The notes below the pieces were generated by a model. The model made no database searches and was not told the origin of the DNA. It saw only the letters and a program-made list of their open reading frames with translations. This document shows positions 1-6,947 of a stretch of DNA of 35,410 bases, piece by piece. The stretch is from Reyranellaceae bacterium (GTDB taxonomy: Bacteria > Pseudomonadota > Alphaproteobacteria > Reyranellales > Reyranellaceae): assembly GCA_022844045.1 (NCBI GenBank), contig JALHMM010000071.1:1-35410 (forward strand). The letters are read 5' to 3'. The number at the start of each line of letters is the position of its first letter. Position 1 is the stretch's first letter. The translations under genes were made by a program, and so were the position numbers.

Positions 1-2469
1 CTCCGGCGCGGGCGCGGGTTCCGGCTCGGCGGCGGCCGGTGGCGCGGGCGCGGCCATGCCGGGATCCTCGCCCAGCGCCGCGGCGGCGATCATCCACTCG
101 GTGACCACGGCGGCGTCGCCAGCGCTGTCGCGCTTGCCGCGCTGCTTCTGCTGCTGCTTGGCTTGAGGCGGCTCGCGATCCTTGCGCGGACCCTCGCGCG
201 AGGCGCGTACCGCCTGGCGCGCCGACCAGGCCAGACGCTCGACGATGTCGGCGCGGATCGCGCGCTCGCCCAGCGGCATGTAGCCGACGGCGGCGAGGAA
301 GCCGCGATCCATCTCAGGCGTCATGACGATCGAGGTGCGGCCCTCGCCGGGCAGCGACGGAGTCACCTCGTGGCCGTTGGCGATCGCCCACAACAGGCCG
401 CGCATGCGGATCGCCGCGGGCTTCAGCATGGTCGGGATATAGACGGTATAGACGCCGACGCGCACGCCGACACGGGCCAGCGCCTTGCGGTCCTCGTCGC
501 TCACCGCCGCGATCTGCTCCTCGGCCGGCTCGCGTGCCATGGCGCCGAGCTTCTCGCTGAGCTGAAACACCAAGCCGCGCGCCGGGCCGGAAAGCTCCGC
601 GTCGCGCGCCGCCATCAGGTCGGGCAGGGTGGCGCGGATGCGCGCCTCGATCCAACTGGCGCAGCGCAGGCGCACCGCCTCGCGCTGCGGACCATCGAGC
701 AGGTCGCTGGCGACCGGCTCGACCTTGGGCGACAGCGGATCGGGGCCCGCCATCAGGCGCGCCACGGGACCGCCGGCCCAGACAAGGCGCAGCTGCTGAT
801 CGATCGAGATCTCCTGGTCGGGCGCGGTCGAGAATCTCTCGACGCGCGCCGGGATCACGTCGCGCAGCGCGCGCATCGCCGTGGTCAGCACGGCGTTGCG
901 CTCGGCCTCGTCCTTGGCGGCCTCGGGAGCGAAACGGAATCCCTCGAGGCGGCCGAGCAGTTCGCCCTCGACCGTGACCTCGCCGTTCTCCGACACCCCC
1001 GTCATAAACTCCTCCGACACATTCAGCCTCTTTACCAGCAAAGCGGTGCGCCGGTCGACAAAGCGTTGAGTGAGCCGCTGATGCAGCGCATCCGACAATC
1101 TTTCCTCGATCGCCGCGGCGCGCTCCTGCCAGTGCTGGGCGCGATCGAGCCAGCCGGCGCGGTGCGAAATGTAGGTCCAGGTCCGCGTGTGCGCGATGCG
1201 CGCCATCAACGTGTCGATGTCGCCGTCGAAGCGTTCGAGGCGCTTGACGTGGCTTTCGATCCAGTCCTCGGGCAAGCGTTCCGCCGGCGACGTCAGATGC
1301 GTGAAGATCTGCGTCAGCAGGGTCGCGTGCTCCTCGCTCATCGTCTTGCGGAAGTCGGGGATCTGGCAGACTTCCCACAGCAGGCGCACGCGTTGCACCG
1401 AGCGCGCCGCCTCGGCGATGTCGCGCTTGTCGGCCAGGTTCTGCAGCGCGATGTGATCCTCGCCTTCGCGTGCCTGCTGCAGCACGACATGGCCGGGACG
1501 CGCGTTGAGCGAGGCCAGCAGCGACTGCAGCGAGCGGAAGTCGAGATCGCTGTTGCGCCAGTTGATGGCGCGCACCGGATCGAAGCGGTGGTTCTCGATC
1601 GCCTCGACGATCTCGCCATCGAGCGGGCCGACCTCGCCGGTGGTGCCGAAGCCACCGTCGCTCATGTGACGGCCGGCGCGGCCGGCGATCTGCGCCAGCT
1701 CGTCGGTGCGCAAGGCGCGCAGCTGGCGGCCATCGAACTTGCGCAGGCCGGCGAACCAGACGTGGCCGACATCGAGGTTCAGGCCCATGCCGATGGCGTC
1801 GGTCGCGACGAGGTACTCGACCTCGCCGGCCTCGAACATGCCGACCTGGGCGTTGCGCGTGCGCGGGCTCATCGCGCCCATCACCACGGCGGTGCCGCCG
1901 CGCTGGCGGCGCACCGTCTCGGCGATGGCATAGACCTCGCTGATCGAGAAGCCGACCACGGCGGAGCGGCGCGGGATGCGGCTGAGCTTCTTGGTGCCGG
2001 CGTATGACAGTTTGGAGAAGCGCGGCCGGGCGATGACCTCGATCGAGGGGATCAGCCGCTGCAGCAGCGGCCGCATGGTGTCGGAGCCCAGCACCATGGT
2101 CTCCGACAGGCCGCGCGCATGCAGCAGCCGCTCGGTGAAGACATGGCCGCGCTCGGGGTCGGCGGCCATCTGGATCTCGTCGATGGCGAGGAACTGCACC
2201 GGCCGCTCGACCGGCATCGATTCGACGGTGCTGATGAAATATTTGGCGTTGGGCGGCTGGATCTTCTCCTCGCCGGTGATCAGCGCCACCTTGCCGGCGC
2301 CGACGCGCTTGATCGCCCGGTCGTAGTTCTCGCGCGCCAGCAGGCGCAGCGGAAAGCCGATCATGCCCGACTCGTGACCGAGCAGGCGTTCCATGGCGAG
2401 GTGGGTCTTGCCGGTGTTGGTGGGGCCCAGCACCGCTGTCAGGCGGCCCTGCGCGGGCGTCGCGTTCAT
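1..2469 (-). CDS. SUV3-like superfamily 2 RNA/DNA helicase (C-terminus outside window)
   Basis: Minus-strand reading frame open from ATG at 2469 to the left edge (823 residues visible, no stop). It has a clear SF2 helicase core. Walker A is GPTNTGKT (about residues 15-22, K21), motif II is DEIQ (97-100), motif V is ATDAIGMGLNLD, and motif VI is QIAGRAGRH. DEIQ plus this motif VI is typical of the SUV3/MgpS-like helicases, which unwind RNA or RNA-DNA hybrids; in mitochondria SUV3 works with a degradosome. The visible C-terminal part becomes basic and glutamine-rich (QAKQQQKQRGKRD, near 130-165), then an Ala/Pro/Glu tail, as is common in alphaproteobacterial members. The bacterial role is not well established. 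It diverges from the nitroreductase at 2579 with 109 bp between. Family call is confident; substrate is inference. Confidence 0.9.
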   Translation of the reverse strand, partial: MNATPAQGRLTAVLGPTNTGKTHLAMERLLGHESGMIGFPLRLLARENYDRAIKRVGAGKVALITGEEKIQPPNAKYFISTVESMPVERPVQFLAIDEIQMAADPERGHVFTERLLHARGLSETMVLGSDTMRPLLQRLIPSIEVIARPRFSKLSYAGTKKLSRIPRRSAVVGFSISEVYAIAETVRRQRGGTAVVMGAMSPRTRNAQVGMFEAGEVEYLVATDAIGMGLNLDVGHVWFAGLRKFDGRQLRALRTDELAQIAGRAGRHMSDGGFGTTGEVGPLDGEIVEAIENHRFDPVRAINWRNSDLDFRSLQSLLASLNARPGHVVLQQAREGEDHIALQNLADKRDIAEAARSVQRVRLLWEVCQIPDFRKTMSEEHATLLTQIFTHLTSPAERLPEDWIESHVKRLERFDGDIDTLMARIAHTRTWTYISHRAGWLDRAQHWQERAAAIEERLSDALHQRLTQRFVDRRTALLVKRLNVSEEFMTGVSENGEVTVEGELLGRLEGFRFAPEAAKDEAERNAVLTTAMRALRDVIPARVERFSTAPDQEISIDQQLRLVWAGGPVARLMAGPDPLSPKVEPVASDLLDGPQREAVRLRCASWIEARIRATLPDLMAARDAELSGPARGLVFQLSEKLGAMAREPAEEQIAAVSDEDRKALARVGVRVGVYTVYIPTMLKPAAIRMRGLLWAIANGHEVTPSLPGEGRTSIVMTPEMDRGFLAAVGYMPLGERAIRADIVERLAWSARQAVRASREGPRKDREPPQAKQQQKQRGKRDSAGDAAVVTEWMIAAAALGEDPGMAAPAPPAAAEPEPAPAPE

Positions 2470-2578
2470 GGCTCAGCATTCCAAGCGCTGTGGCGAAGCG
2501 CAAGCGCCACTGTACGCGACTACTGCACGCGGCTGGGGCGCTGTGTATCTTCGCCGACGGTAAGAATGGGGTGTTTTG

Positions 2579-3244
2579 ATGAAGGTTTCCGAAGCGGTTC
2601 TCTCGCGCCGGTCGATGCGCGTGTTCAAGCCTGACGAAGTGCCGCGCGCCACCGTCGAATGGATCATCGAAACCGCGAACCGCGCGGCGTCCAACGGCAA
2701 CCTGCAGCCCTGGAAGCTCTACGTGACCTCGGGCGTGGCGCGCAAGCGGTTGTCGGCGGCGATCCAGACGGCGATCGACGCCCAGGAGCCCGATACGCGC
2801 GAGTACGACGTCTATCCCCGCGTCTTCCGCCCGGTCTACGACGCGCGGCGCAAGACCGTGGGCAAGCAGCTCTACACCCTGCTCAACGTGGCGCGTGGCG
2901 ACACGGCGGGCATGGAGAAGCAGTTCCGCAGGAACTACGATTTCTTCGACGCGCCGGTCGGCATGATCCTGTGCATCGAGCGCGACATGGGCGACGGCCA
3001 GTGGCTCGACTGCGGCATCTTCCTCGACCAGCTGATGCTGCTGGCGCGCGAGAAGGGCCTGCACACCTGCCCGCAGGCCGCCTTCGGCCGCTACCAGGCC
3101 GTCGTGCGCCGCGAGCTCGGCATTCCCGAGGATCAGATCGTGCTGTGCGGCCTGGCGCTGGGCTACGCCGACGAGAACGAGCCGCCCAACAACCTGATCG
3201 CCGAACGCGCGCCGATCGGCGATTTCACGAAGTGGTTTGAGTGA
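2579..3244 (+). CDS. Nitroreductase family protein (paralog 1)
   Basis: 221-residue nitroreductase-fold oxidoreductase, expected to bind FMN and reduce nitro or quinone-like substrates with NAD(P)H. The N-terminus has the family's SRRSMRVFKPD pattern (about residues 9-19), followed by NRAASNGNLQPWKLYV (about 35-50), the conserved FMN/substrate segment. The middle contains DAPVGMILCIER and the C-terminal half has GLHTCPQAAF and the GLALGYADE segment typical of the family. I chose ATG 2579; a TTG directly before it is in frame but there is no reason to prefer it. No good Shine-Dalgarno is visible. A closely related paralog lies at 34453-35121, about 60% identical by eye. The physiological substrate cannot be told from sequence. 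Confidence 0.9.
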   Translation: MKVSEAVLSRRSMRVFKPDEVPRATVEWIIETANRAASNGNLQPWKLYVTSGVARKRLSAAIQTAIDAQEPDTREYDVYPRVFRPVYDARRKTVGKQLYTLLNVARGDTAGMEKQFRRNYDFFDAPVGMILCIERDMGDGQWLDCGIFLDQLMLLAREKGLHTCPQAAFGRYQAVVRRELGIPEDQIVLCGLALGYADENEPPNNLIAERAPIGDFTKWFE

Positions 3245-3248
3245 CGAT

Positions 3249-3320
3249 CCCTGTCATTCCGAGTGCAGCGAGGAATCCAGGCCAGCTCTAGATCCCTCGC
3301 TCCGGCTCGGGATGACAGGG
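3249..3320. repeat. Palindromic intergenic repeat, family A, copy 1
   Basis: A 72-bp imperfect inverted repeat lies between the convergent nitroreductase and flavodoxin genes. It starts CCCTGTCATTCCGAG, has GAGGAATCCAGGCC in the left arm and GATCCCTCGC in the right arm, and ends CTCGGGATGACAGGG. A second copy with the same ends and core is at 9890-9958. Both lie downstream of a plus-strand gene and could act as a bidirectional transcript end or be REP/RUP-like mobile palindromes. The arms are less perfect here than in copy 2. Confidence 0.85.
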
Positions 3321-3324
3321 TGCG

Positions 3325-3771
3325 CTAAACCAGCTTCACCCAGTCCTTCACCCAGGTGACCGCATCCTCGTCGGGCAGCGGTTGCGTCGAGGCGTCAACC
3401 TCGAGTCGCTCGCCGATGCGCTGTGCGCCGAGTTCGGCCAGACGCTTGTCCATCTGCTTGCCGCCGCCGCAGAACGTGTCCTGGTAGGTCATGTCGCCCA
3501 GCGCGATGACGCCGTAGCGCAGCGACGACAGGTCCGGCTTGTCGTGGCCCAGCGCCTCGTGCAGCGGAAACATGTTGCTGGGGATATCGCCCGAGCCGTG
3601 CGTGGCGCAGACGAAGAGCAGCGTGTCGTGGCCGTCAAAGTCGGCGGCGGTCACGGCCTTGTCGGTGATCTTCACGCCATGGCCGGCGCCGGCCAGCTCG
3701 GGCTCGATCGCCTCCGCCACCATCTGCGCATTGCCCGACTCGGTGCCGATCAGGATCAGGATATTCGACAT
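3325..3771 (-). CDS. Flavodoxin-like FMN-binding protein
   Basis: 148-residue single-domain flavodoxin fold. The phosphate loop for FMN is IGTESGNAQ near the N-terminus. The second flavin loop is CATHGSGDIPSN, and the third is ALGDMTYQDTFCGGGKQMD, matching the MioC/flavodoxin family. It should act as a small cytosolic electron carrier or redox regulator. Two ATGs fit, 3777 (two residues longer) and 3771; I prefer 3771 because family members normally begin just before the first strand, but neither has a visible ribosome site. An AT-rich dyad and a CtrA-type box lie only 9-34 bases upstream (3780-3806). Its reductase partner is not adjacent; the ferredoxin-NADP reductase at 10675 is only a possible candidate. 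Confidence 0.85.
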   Translation of the reverse strand: MSNILILIGTESGNAQMVAEAIEPELAGAGHGVKITDKAVTAADFDGHDTLLFVCATHGSGDIPSNMFPLHEALGHDKPDLSSLRYGVIALGDMTYQDTFCGGGKQMDKRLAELGAQRIGERLEVDASTQPLPDEDAVTWVKDWVKLV

Positions 3772-3779
3772 GGTCATCT

Positions 3780-3806
3780 AATTCGGTATCTTAATGCCGA
3801 ATTAAC
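3780..3806. promoter_or_regulatory. AT-rich dyad overlapping a CtrA-type box (TTAA-N7-TTAAC)
   Basis: AATTCGG(TAT) at 3780-3789 is mirrored by (ATG)CCGAATT at 3794-3803 around CTTA, so nine of ten arm positions pair. The right half overlaps TTAA at 3791-3794, seven bases, then TTAAC at 3802-3806, an exact match to the CtrA consensus of Alphaproteobacteria. It sits directly before the flavodoxin start and about 105 bp before the divergent crotonase. An A/T-only pattern of this kind is rare in DNA this GC-rich. Whether CtrA or another dimeric regulator binds is inference. Confidence 0.5.
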
Positions 3807-3911
3807 CAAGACCCGCGTCCGGCGCAAGGGGGTACGCGGTCGCAGCGCGGAACCGATGGTTTCACCCCTCGCGCCGGCCATGCCACTCTCCGCCGCGCGG
3901 AGGAGAATCCC

Positions 3912-4715
3912 ATGGCCTACGAAACCCTGACCTATGCGCTCGCCGACGGCGTCGCCACCATCACTCTGAACCGCCCGGAGCGCCTCAACGCGCTCAATCC
4001 CAAGCTGGTCGAGGAGCTGATCGCCGCGCTGGGCGCGGCCGGCGCCGACCCCGACGTGCGCGCGGTAATCATGACCGGGGCAGGGCGCGGCTTCTGCGCC
4101 GGCGCCGACATCGCGCCCAGCAAGGATGGCGTGCTGGCCGGCAGCGCGCAGAAGCGGCCGGATCCCGGACCGGGCATGGACCGCCTGTTCAACCCGCTGA
4201 TCCGCTCCGTGCGCCGCCTGCAGAAGCCGGTGATCGGCGCGATCAACGGCGTCGCGGCCGGCGGTGGCGCCGGGCTGGCGATGGCCTGCGACATCATCCT
4301 GGCGGCGCGCTCGGCGCGCTTCGACCAGGCCTTCGTACGCATCGCGCTGGTCCCCGACATGGGCTGCACCTGGTTCCTGCCGCGCCTTGTCGGCGAAGGA
4401 AAGGCCAAGGCGCTGGCCATGCTGGGCGAGCCCGTCATGGCCGAGGACGCGGAGCGCATGGGTATGGTGTGGAAGGTCTACGACGACGCGTCGCTGATGG
4501 ACGAGGCGCGCAAGCTGGCGCTAAAGCTGGCGGCCGGCCCGACCGGCACCTACGCCGCGATCAAGCGCGCCTATGAGCAGTCGGCGGCCAACTCGCTCGA
4601 CCAGCAGCTCGACGCCGAGCGCGACCTGCAGCGCCGCTGTGCGGCGAGCGAGGATCACATCGAAGGCGTCACCGCCTTCCGCGAGAAGCGCGCGCCGAGA
4701 TTCGCCGGCCGCTAG
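3912..4715 (+). CDS. Enoyl-CoA hydratase/isomerase family protein (crotonase, PaaG-like)
   Basis: 267-residue crotonase-fold enzyme acting on acyl-CoA thioesters. The oxyanion-hole segments are visible: GRGFCAGAD (about 58-66) and NGVAAGGGAGLAMACD (112-127). The next segment, FVRIALVPDMGCTWFLPRLVG (given here in two halves: FVRIALVPDMG and CTWFLPRLVG, about 141-161), carries Asp149, the position of the catalytic Asp in PaaG-type isomerases, in place of the second Glu of true hydratases. An isomerase role on a phenylacetyl or unsaturated acyl-CoA is therefore more likely than plain hydration, but substrate is unknown. The start has a strong GGAGGAG ribosome site about 6-8 bases upstream. It is first in an operon with the lactonase at 4744 and the protein at 5696. 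Confidence 0.88.
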   Translation: MAYETLTYALADGVATITLNRPERLNALNPKLVEELIAALGAAGADPDVRAVIMTGAGRGFCAGADIAPSKDGVLAGSAQKRPDPGPGMDRLFNPLIRSVRRLQKPVIGAINGVAAGGGAGLAMACDIILAARSARFDQAFVRIALVPDMGCTWFLPRLVGEGKAKALAMLGEPVMAEDAERMGMVWKVYDDASLMDEARKLALKLAAGPTGTYAAIKRAYEQSAANSLDQQLDAERDLQRRCAASEDHIEGVTAFREKRAPRFAGR

Positions 4716-4743
4716 TCACAAGTGGAGTGGGGGAAACGACATC

Positions 4744-5694
4744 ATGCAGATCAACACCATCGAGCCGAAGTTCAAGGAGCTGGCTTCCGGCCTGAAGTTC
4801 CCCGAAGGCCCGATCGCGATGCCGGATGGGTCGGTGATCCTGGTCGAGATCGCGCGCAAGACGCTGACGCGCGTGGCGCCCGACGGCAAGGTCAGCATCG
4901 TGGCCGAACTCGGCGGCGGCCCGAACGGCGCGGCGATGGGGCCCAACGGCAAGATCTATGTGACCAACAATGGCGGCTTCAACTGGATCGAACGGCCCGA
5001 CGGCCGCATGTTCCCGGGCCTGCAGCCTCCCGACTACAAGGGCGGCTATATCCAGGTCGTCGATCCCGCGAGCGGCAAGTTCGAGACGCTCTACGATTCC
5101 TGCGACGGGCGGAAGCTCAACGGTCCCAACGACCTCGTCTTCGACAGCTCGGGTGGCTTCTGGTTCACCGATCTCGGCAAGACGCGCGAATACGACAACG
5201 ATCGCGGCGCCGTCTACTACGCCAAGGCCGATGGCTCGAAGATCGAGCAGAAGATCTTCCCGCTCGAGCGGCCCAATGGCTGTGGCCTGTCACCTGACGA
5301 CAAGACGCTCTACGTCGTCGAGACGCCGACGGCGCGCTGCTGGTCGTTCAAGCTCTCCGGCCCGGGCGAGATCGAATCGGCCAACGGCCCCTATCGCGGC
5401 GAGAAGGGCCGCGTCGTCGTCGGCCTGGGCGGCTACCAGATGTTCGATTCGCTGGCGGTCGACAGCGCCGGCCACATCTGCGTCGCCACCTTGATCACCG
5501 GCGCCGTGTCCGACATCTGGCCCGACGGCAGCCGCGTCGATCAGTACAAGCTCGCCGATGCGATGGTCACCAATGTCTGCTTTGGCGGCAAGGATCTGCG
5601 CACCGCCTACGCCACGCTGTCGTTGAGCGGCAAGCTGGTGTCGTTCGAATGGCCGCGCGCCGGCCATCCGCTCAAGCACCTCAACCGTCCCTGA
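4744..5694 (+). CDS. SMP-30/gluconolactonase family hydrolase
   Basis: 316-residue six-bladed beta-propeller of the SMP-30/gluconolactonase/LRE family, which hydrolyses lactones using one divalent metal. The expected metal ligands are present in order: Glu in KFPEGP near the N-terminus, Asn in LNGPNDLVFD, Asn in ERPNGCGLSPD, and Asp in MFDSLAVDSAG. The frame is open further upstream into the crotonase gene, but ATG 4744 gives the normal family N-terminus and lies 28 bp after the crotonase stop. The next gene starts one base after this stop, so the three are surely co-transcribed. A lactone or related ring-opening step following the crotonase reaction is plausible but is inference. Confidence 0.88.
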   Translation: MQINTIEPKFKELASGLKFPEGPIAMPDGSVILVEIARKTLTRVAPDGKVSIVAELGGGPNGAAMGPNGKIYVTNNGGFNWIERPDGRMFPGLQPPDYKGGYIQVVDPASGKFETLYDSCDGRKLNGPNDLVFDSSGGFWFTDLGKTREYDNDRGAVYYAKADGSKIEQKIFPLERPNGCGLSPDDKTLYVVETPTARCWSFKLSGPGEIESANGPYRGEKGRVVVGLGGYQMFDSLAVDSAGHICVATLITGAVSDIWPDGSRVDQYKLADAMVTNVCFGGKDLRTAYATLSLSGKLVSFEWPRAGHPLKHLNRP

Positions 5695-5695
5695 C

Positions 5696-6319
5696 ATGAT
5701 CTACGCGCTGCATACCGTGACGGCGGCGCCCAGGCGCTGGCCCGAGGTGGCGCGTGTATCGAAGAGCGAAGGCGCCGCCGCCGTGCGCGAGGCCGGCGGC
5801 GTCTTCTACGGCGTGTGGTGGGGCCTCATCGGTCTGGCCTCGACGCAGGGCATGGTGATGACGGCCTGGCTCGACGCCAACACCGCGACGCGCGACGCCG
5901 GCAAAGCGCTGGCCGGCTGCGCCGACATCACGGAAACCACGCTCGACCTGCTCGAGCCAACGGTGCGGCCGACGGAGTCGACGCCACCGGACCGGCCGGG
6001 CGTCTATGCCTTCCGCACCTTCGAGCTGGCGGAGGGGGACTGGCCAAGCTTCCGCGACCTGTCACTGGGCGTCTGGCCGACTTTCGAGCCGACCTACGAC
6101 GCGCGCGTCTATGGTCTGTTTCGCAATCTCGCCGTGGCACCGCCGAAGCGCCGCATGCTGCTGCTGACCAACTACCCGTCAATGGCGGTGTGGGAAAAGT
6201 CACGCCTGCGCACCCTGCACAGCGGCGGCGACATCGGCGCGCCGGAGGCGAAGGCCAATCTGTCGAAGCGCCTCGATGTCACGACCTGGACGCGGGTGGC
6301 GATCGGCGTGCCGGCCTGA
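5696..6319 (+). CDS. Uncharacterised protein, possibly tandem dimeric alpha/beta barrel (NIPSNAP/EthD-like)
   Basis: 207 residues, starting one base after the lactonase stop (TGA-C-ATG), so translationally linked to it. I do not recognise it firmly. The sequence reads as two ferredoxin-like halves: YALHTVTAAPRRWPEVARV with FYGVWWGLIG in the first, and VYAFRTFELAEGDWPSFRDL with RMLLLTNYPSMAVWEKSR in the second. The 'Y.lrt.....w..f......p....' layout and the closing Trp-x-Lys-Ser segment resemble NIPSNAP-type or EthD-type barrels, small proteins often next to catabolic genes. No signal peptide or membrane segment is seen. A function in the crotonase/lactonase pathway is a guess from position. 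Confidence 0.7.
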   Translation: MIYALHTVTAAPRRWPEVARVSKSEGAAAVREAGGVFYGVWWGLIGLASTQGMVMTAWLDANTATRDAGKALAGCADITETTLDLLEPTVRPTESTPPDRPGVYAFRTFELAEGDWPSFRDLSLGVWPTFEPTYDARVYGLFRNLAVAPPKRRMLLLTNYPSMAVWEKSRLRTLHSGGDIGAPEAKANLSKRLDVTTWTRVAIGVPA

Positions 6320-6325
6320 CTTGCT

Positions 6326-6709
6326 TCAGGCTGCGGCGCGCGCCTTGGTCAGCTTGTAGGGCCGGATCAACACGTCGGCCGGAATGTTCCAGGCGGTGCT
6401 GATCTTACGGATCGCACCCAGCGACAACGCGCGCCGGCGATTGAGGATGTCGGAAGCAAGCGATCGGGCGCCCAGCAGGCGGGCGAATTCGGCTTGACCC
6501 AGGCCGCTATCGGTCATGTGGGCACGAATCGCTGCGATCGGGTCGGGCGCTTCAATCGCGTCGTGTCGATCTTCCCAGGCCGCGGCCAATGCGGCGAGAA
6601 CCTCGAGCCTCTCGGCCGCCGGCGAGCCCTTGCGCGATCCCATCAGCCGCTCGATCTCATCGAGGGCCCTGGCGTGGTCGCGGCGATTGCGGATGGGTCG
6701 AATGTTCAT
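6326..6709 (-). CDS. HigA-family helix-turn-helix antitoxin-like protein, without a toxin gene
   Basis: 127 residues. The N-terminal half is a charged helical region (MNIRPIRNRRDHARALDEIE) that matches the COG5499/HigA antitoxin opening. The C-terminal half is an XRE-type HTH: LGQAEFARLLGARSLASDIL followed by NRRRALSLGAIRKIS and WNIPADVLIRPY. In this family the antitoxin normally follows a HigB mRNA interferase gene. Here the upstream side (6710-6947) holds only a palindromic repeat and no HigB-like frame, so the antitoxin is solitary. The frame is open upstream to 6931 but those residues are repeat-derived; ATG 6709 gives the family start. It may still act as a repressor. It converges with the protein ending at 6319, six bases away. 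Confidence 0.85.
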   Translation of the reverse strand: MNIRPIRNRRDHARALDEIERLMGSRKGSPAAERLEVLAALAAAWEDRHDAIEAPDPIAAIRAHMTDSGLGQAEFARLLGARSLASDILNRRRALSLGAIRKISTAWNIPADVLIRPYKLTKARAAA

Positions 6710-6765
6710 GGCGTTCCCTAAATGGTGACCGGAATGCCATCGCACGCAGTGTTCGAAAGATCTTT

Positions 6766-6917
6766 CTTCTCCCCGCGAAGGCGGGAGAAGGTGCCCGAAG
6801 GGCGGATGAGCGGCTTCGCGGCCCCTCAATAGCGACGGTGCTGGTCGTTGCGCAAGGAAGCCCCTCATCCGCCTCGCTAACGCTCGGCACCTTCTCCCCG
6901 CCTGCGCGGGGAGAAGG
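6766..6917. repeat. Long palindromic repeat, family B, copy 1
   Basis: 152-bp element with nested hairpins at both ends. The left end is CTTCTCCCCGC-GAAGGC-GGGAGAAGG and the right end CCTTCTCCCCGCCTGCGCGGGGAGAAGG (given as CCTTCTCCCCGC then GCGGGGAGAAGG). Inside the left end is GGTGCCCGAAGGGCGGATG, whose counterpart near the right end is CATCCGCC...CGGCACC. The same layout recurs at 18220-18375. It fills the space between malonyl-CoA decarboxylase and the antitoxin-like gene. No protein is encoded, so it looks like a non-autonomous MITE/RIME-type repeat. The interior (about 6805-6860) is not shared with copy 2. Confidence 0.85.
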
Positions 6918-6947
6918 AAAGAATGCCCCATGCGATCGTCCCGCTCT

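Noticed and set aside
163..2007. 600-codon plus-strand frame opposite the helicase
   Set aside because: Same Arg/His/Ala-rich shadow pattern; the minus strand has helicase motifs through this whole stretch.
6710..6931. Possible HigB toxin remnant upstream of the antitoxin
   Set aside because: The translated segment comes from the palindromic repeat and shows no HigB motif in any frame.
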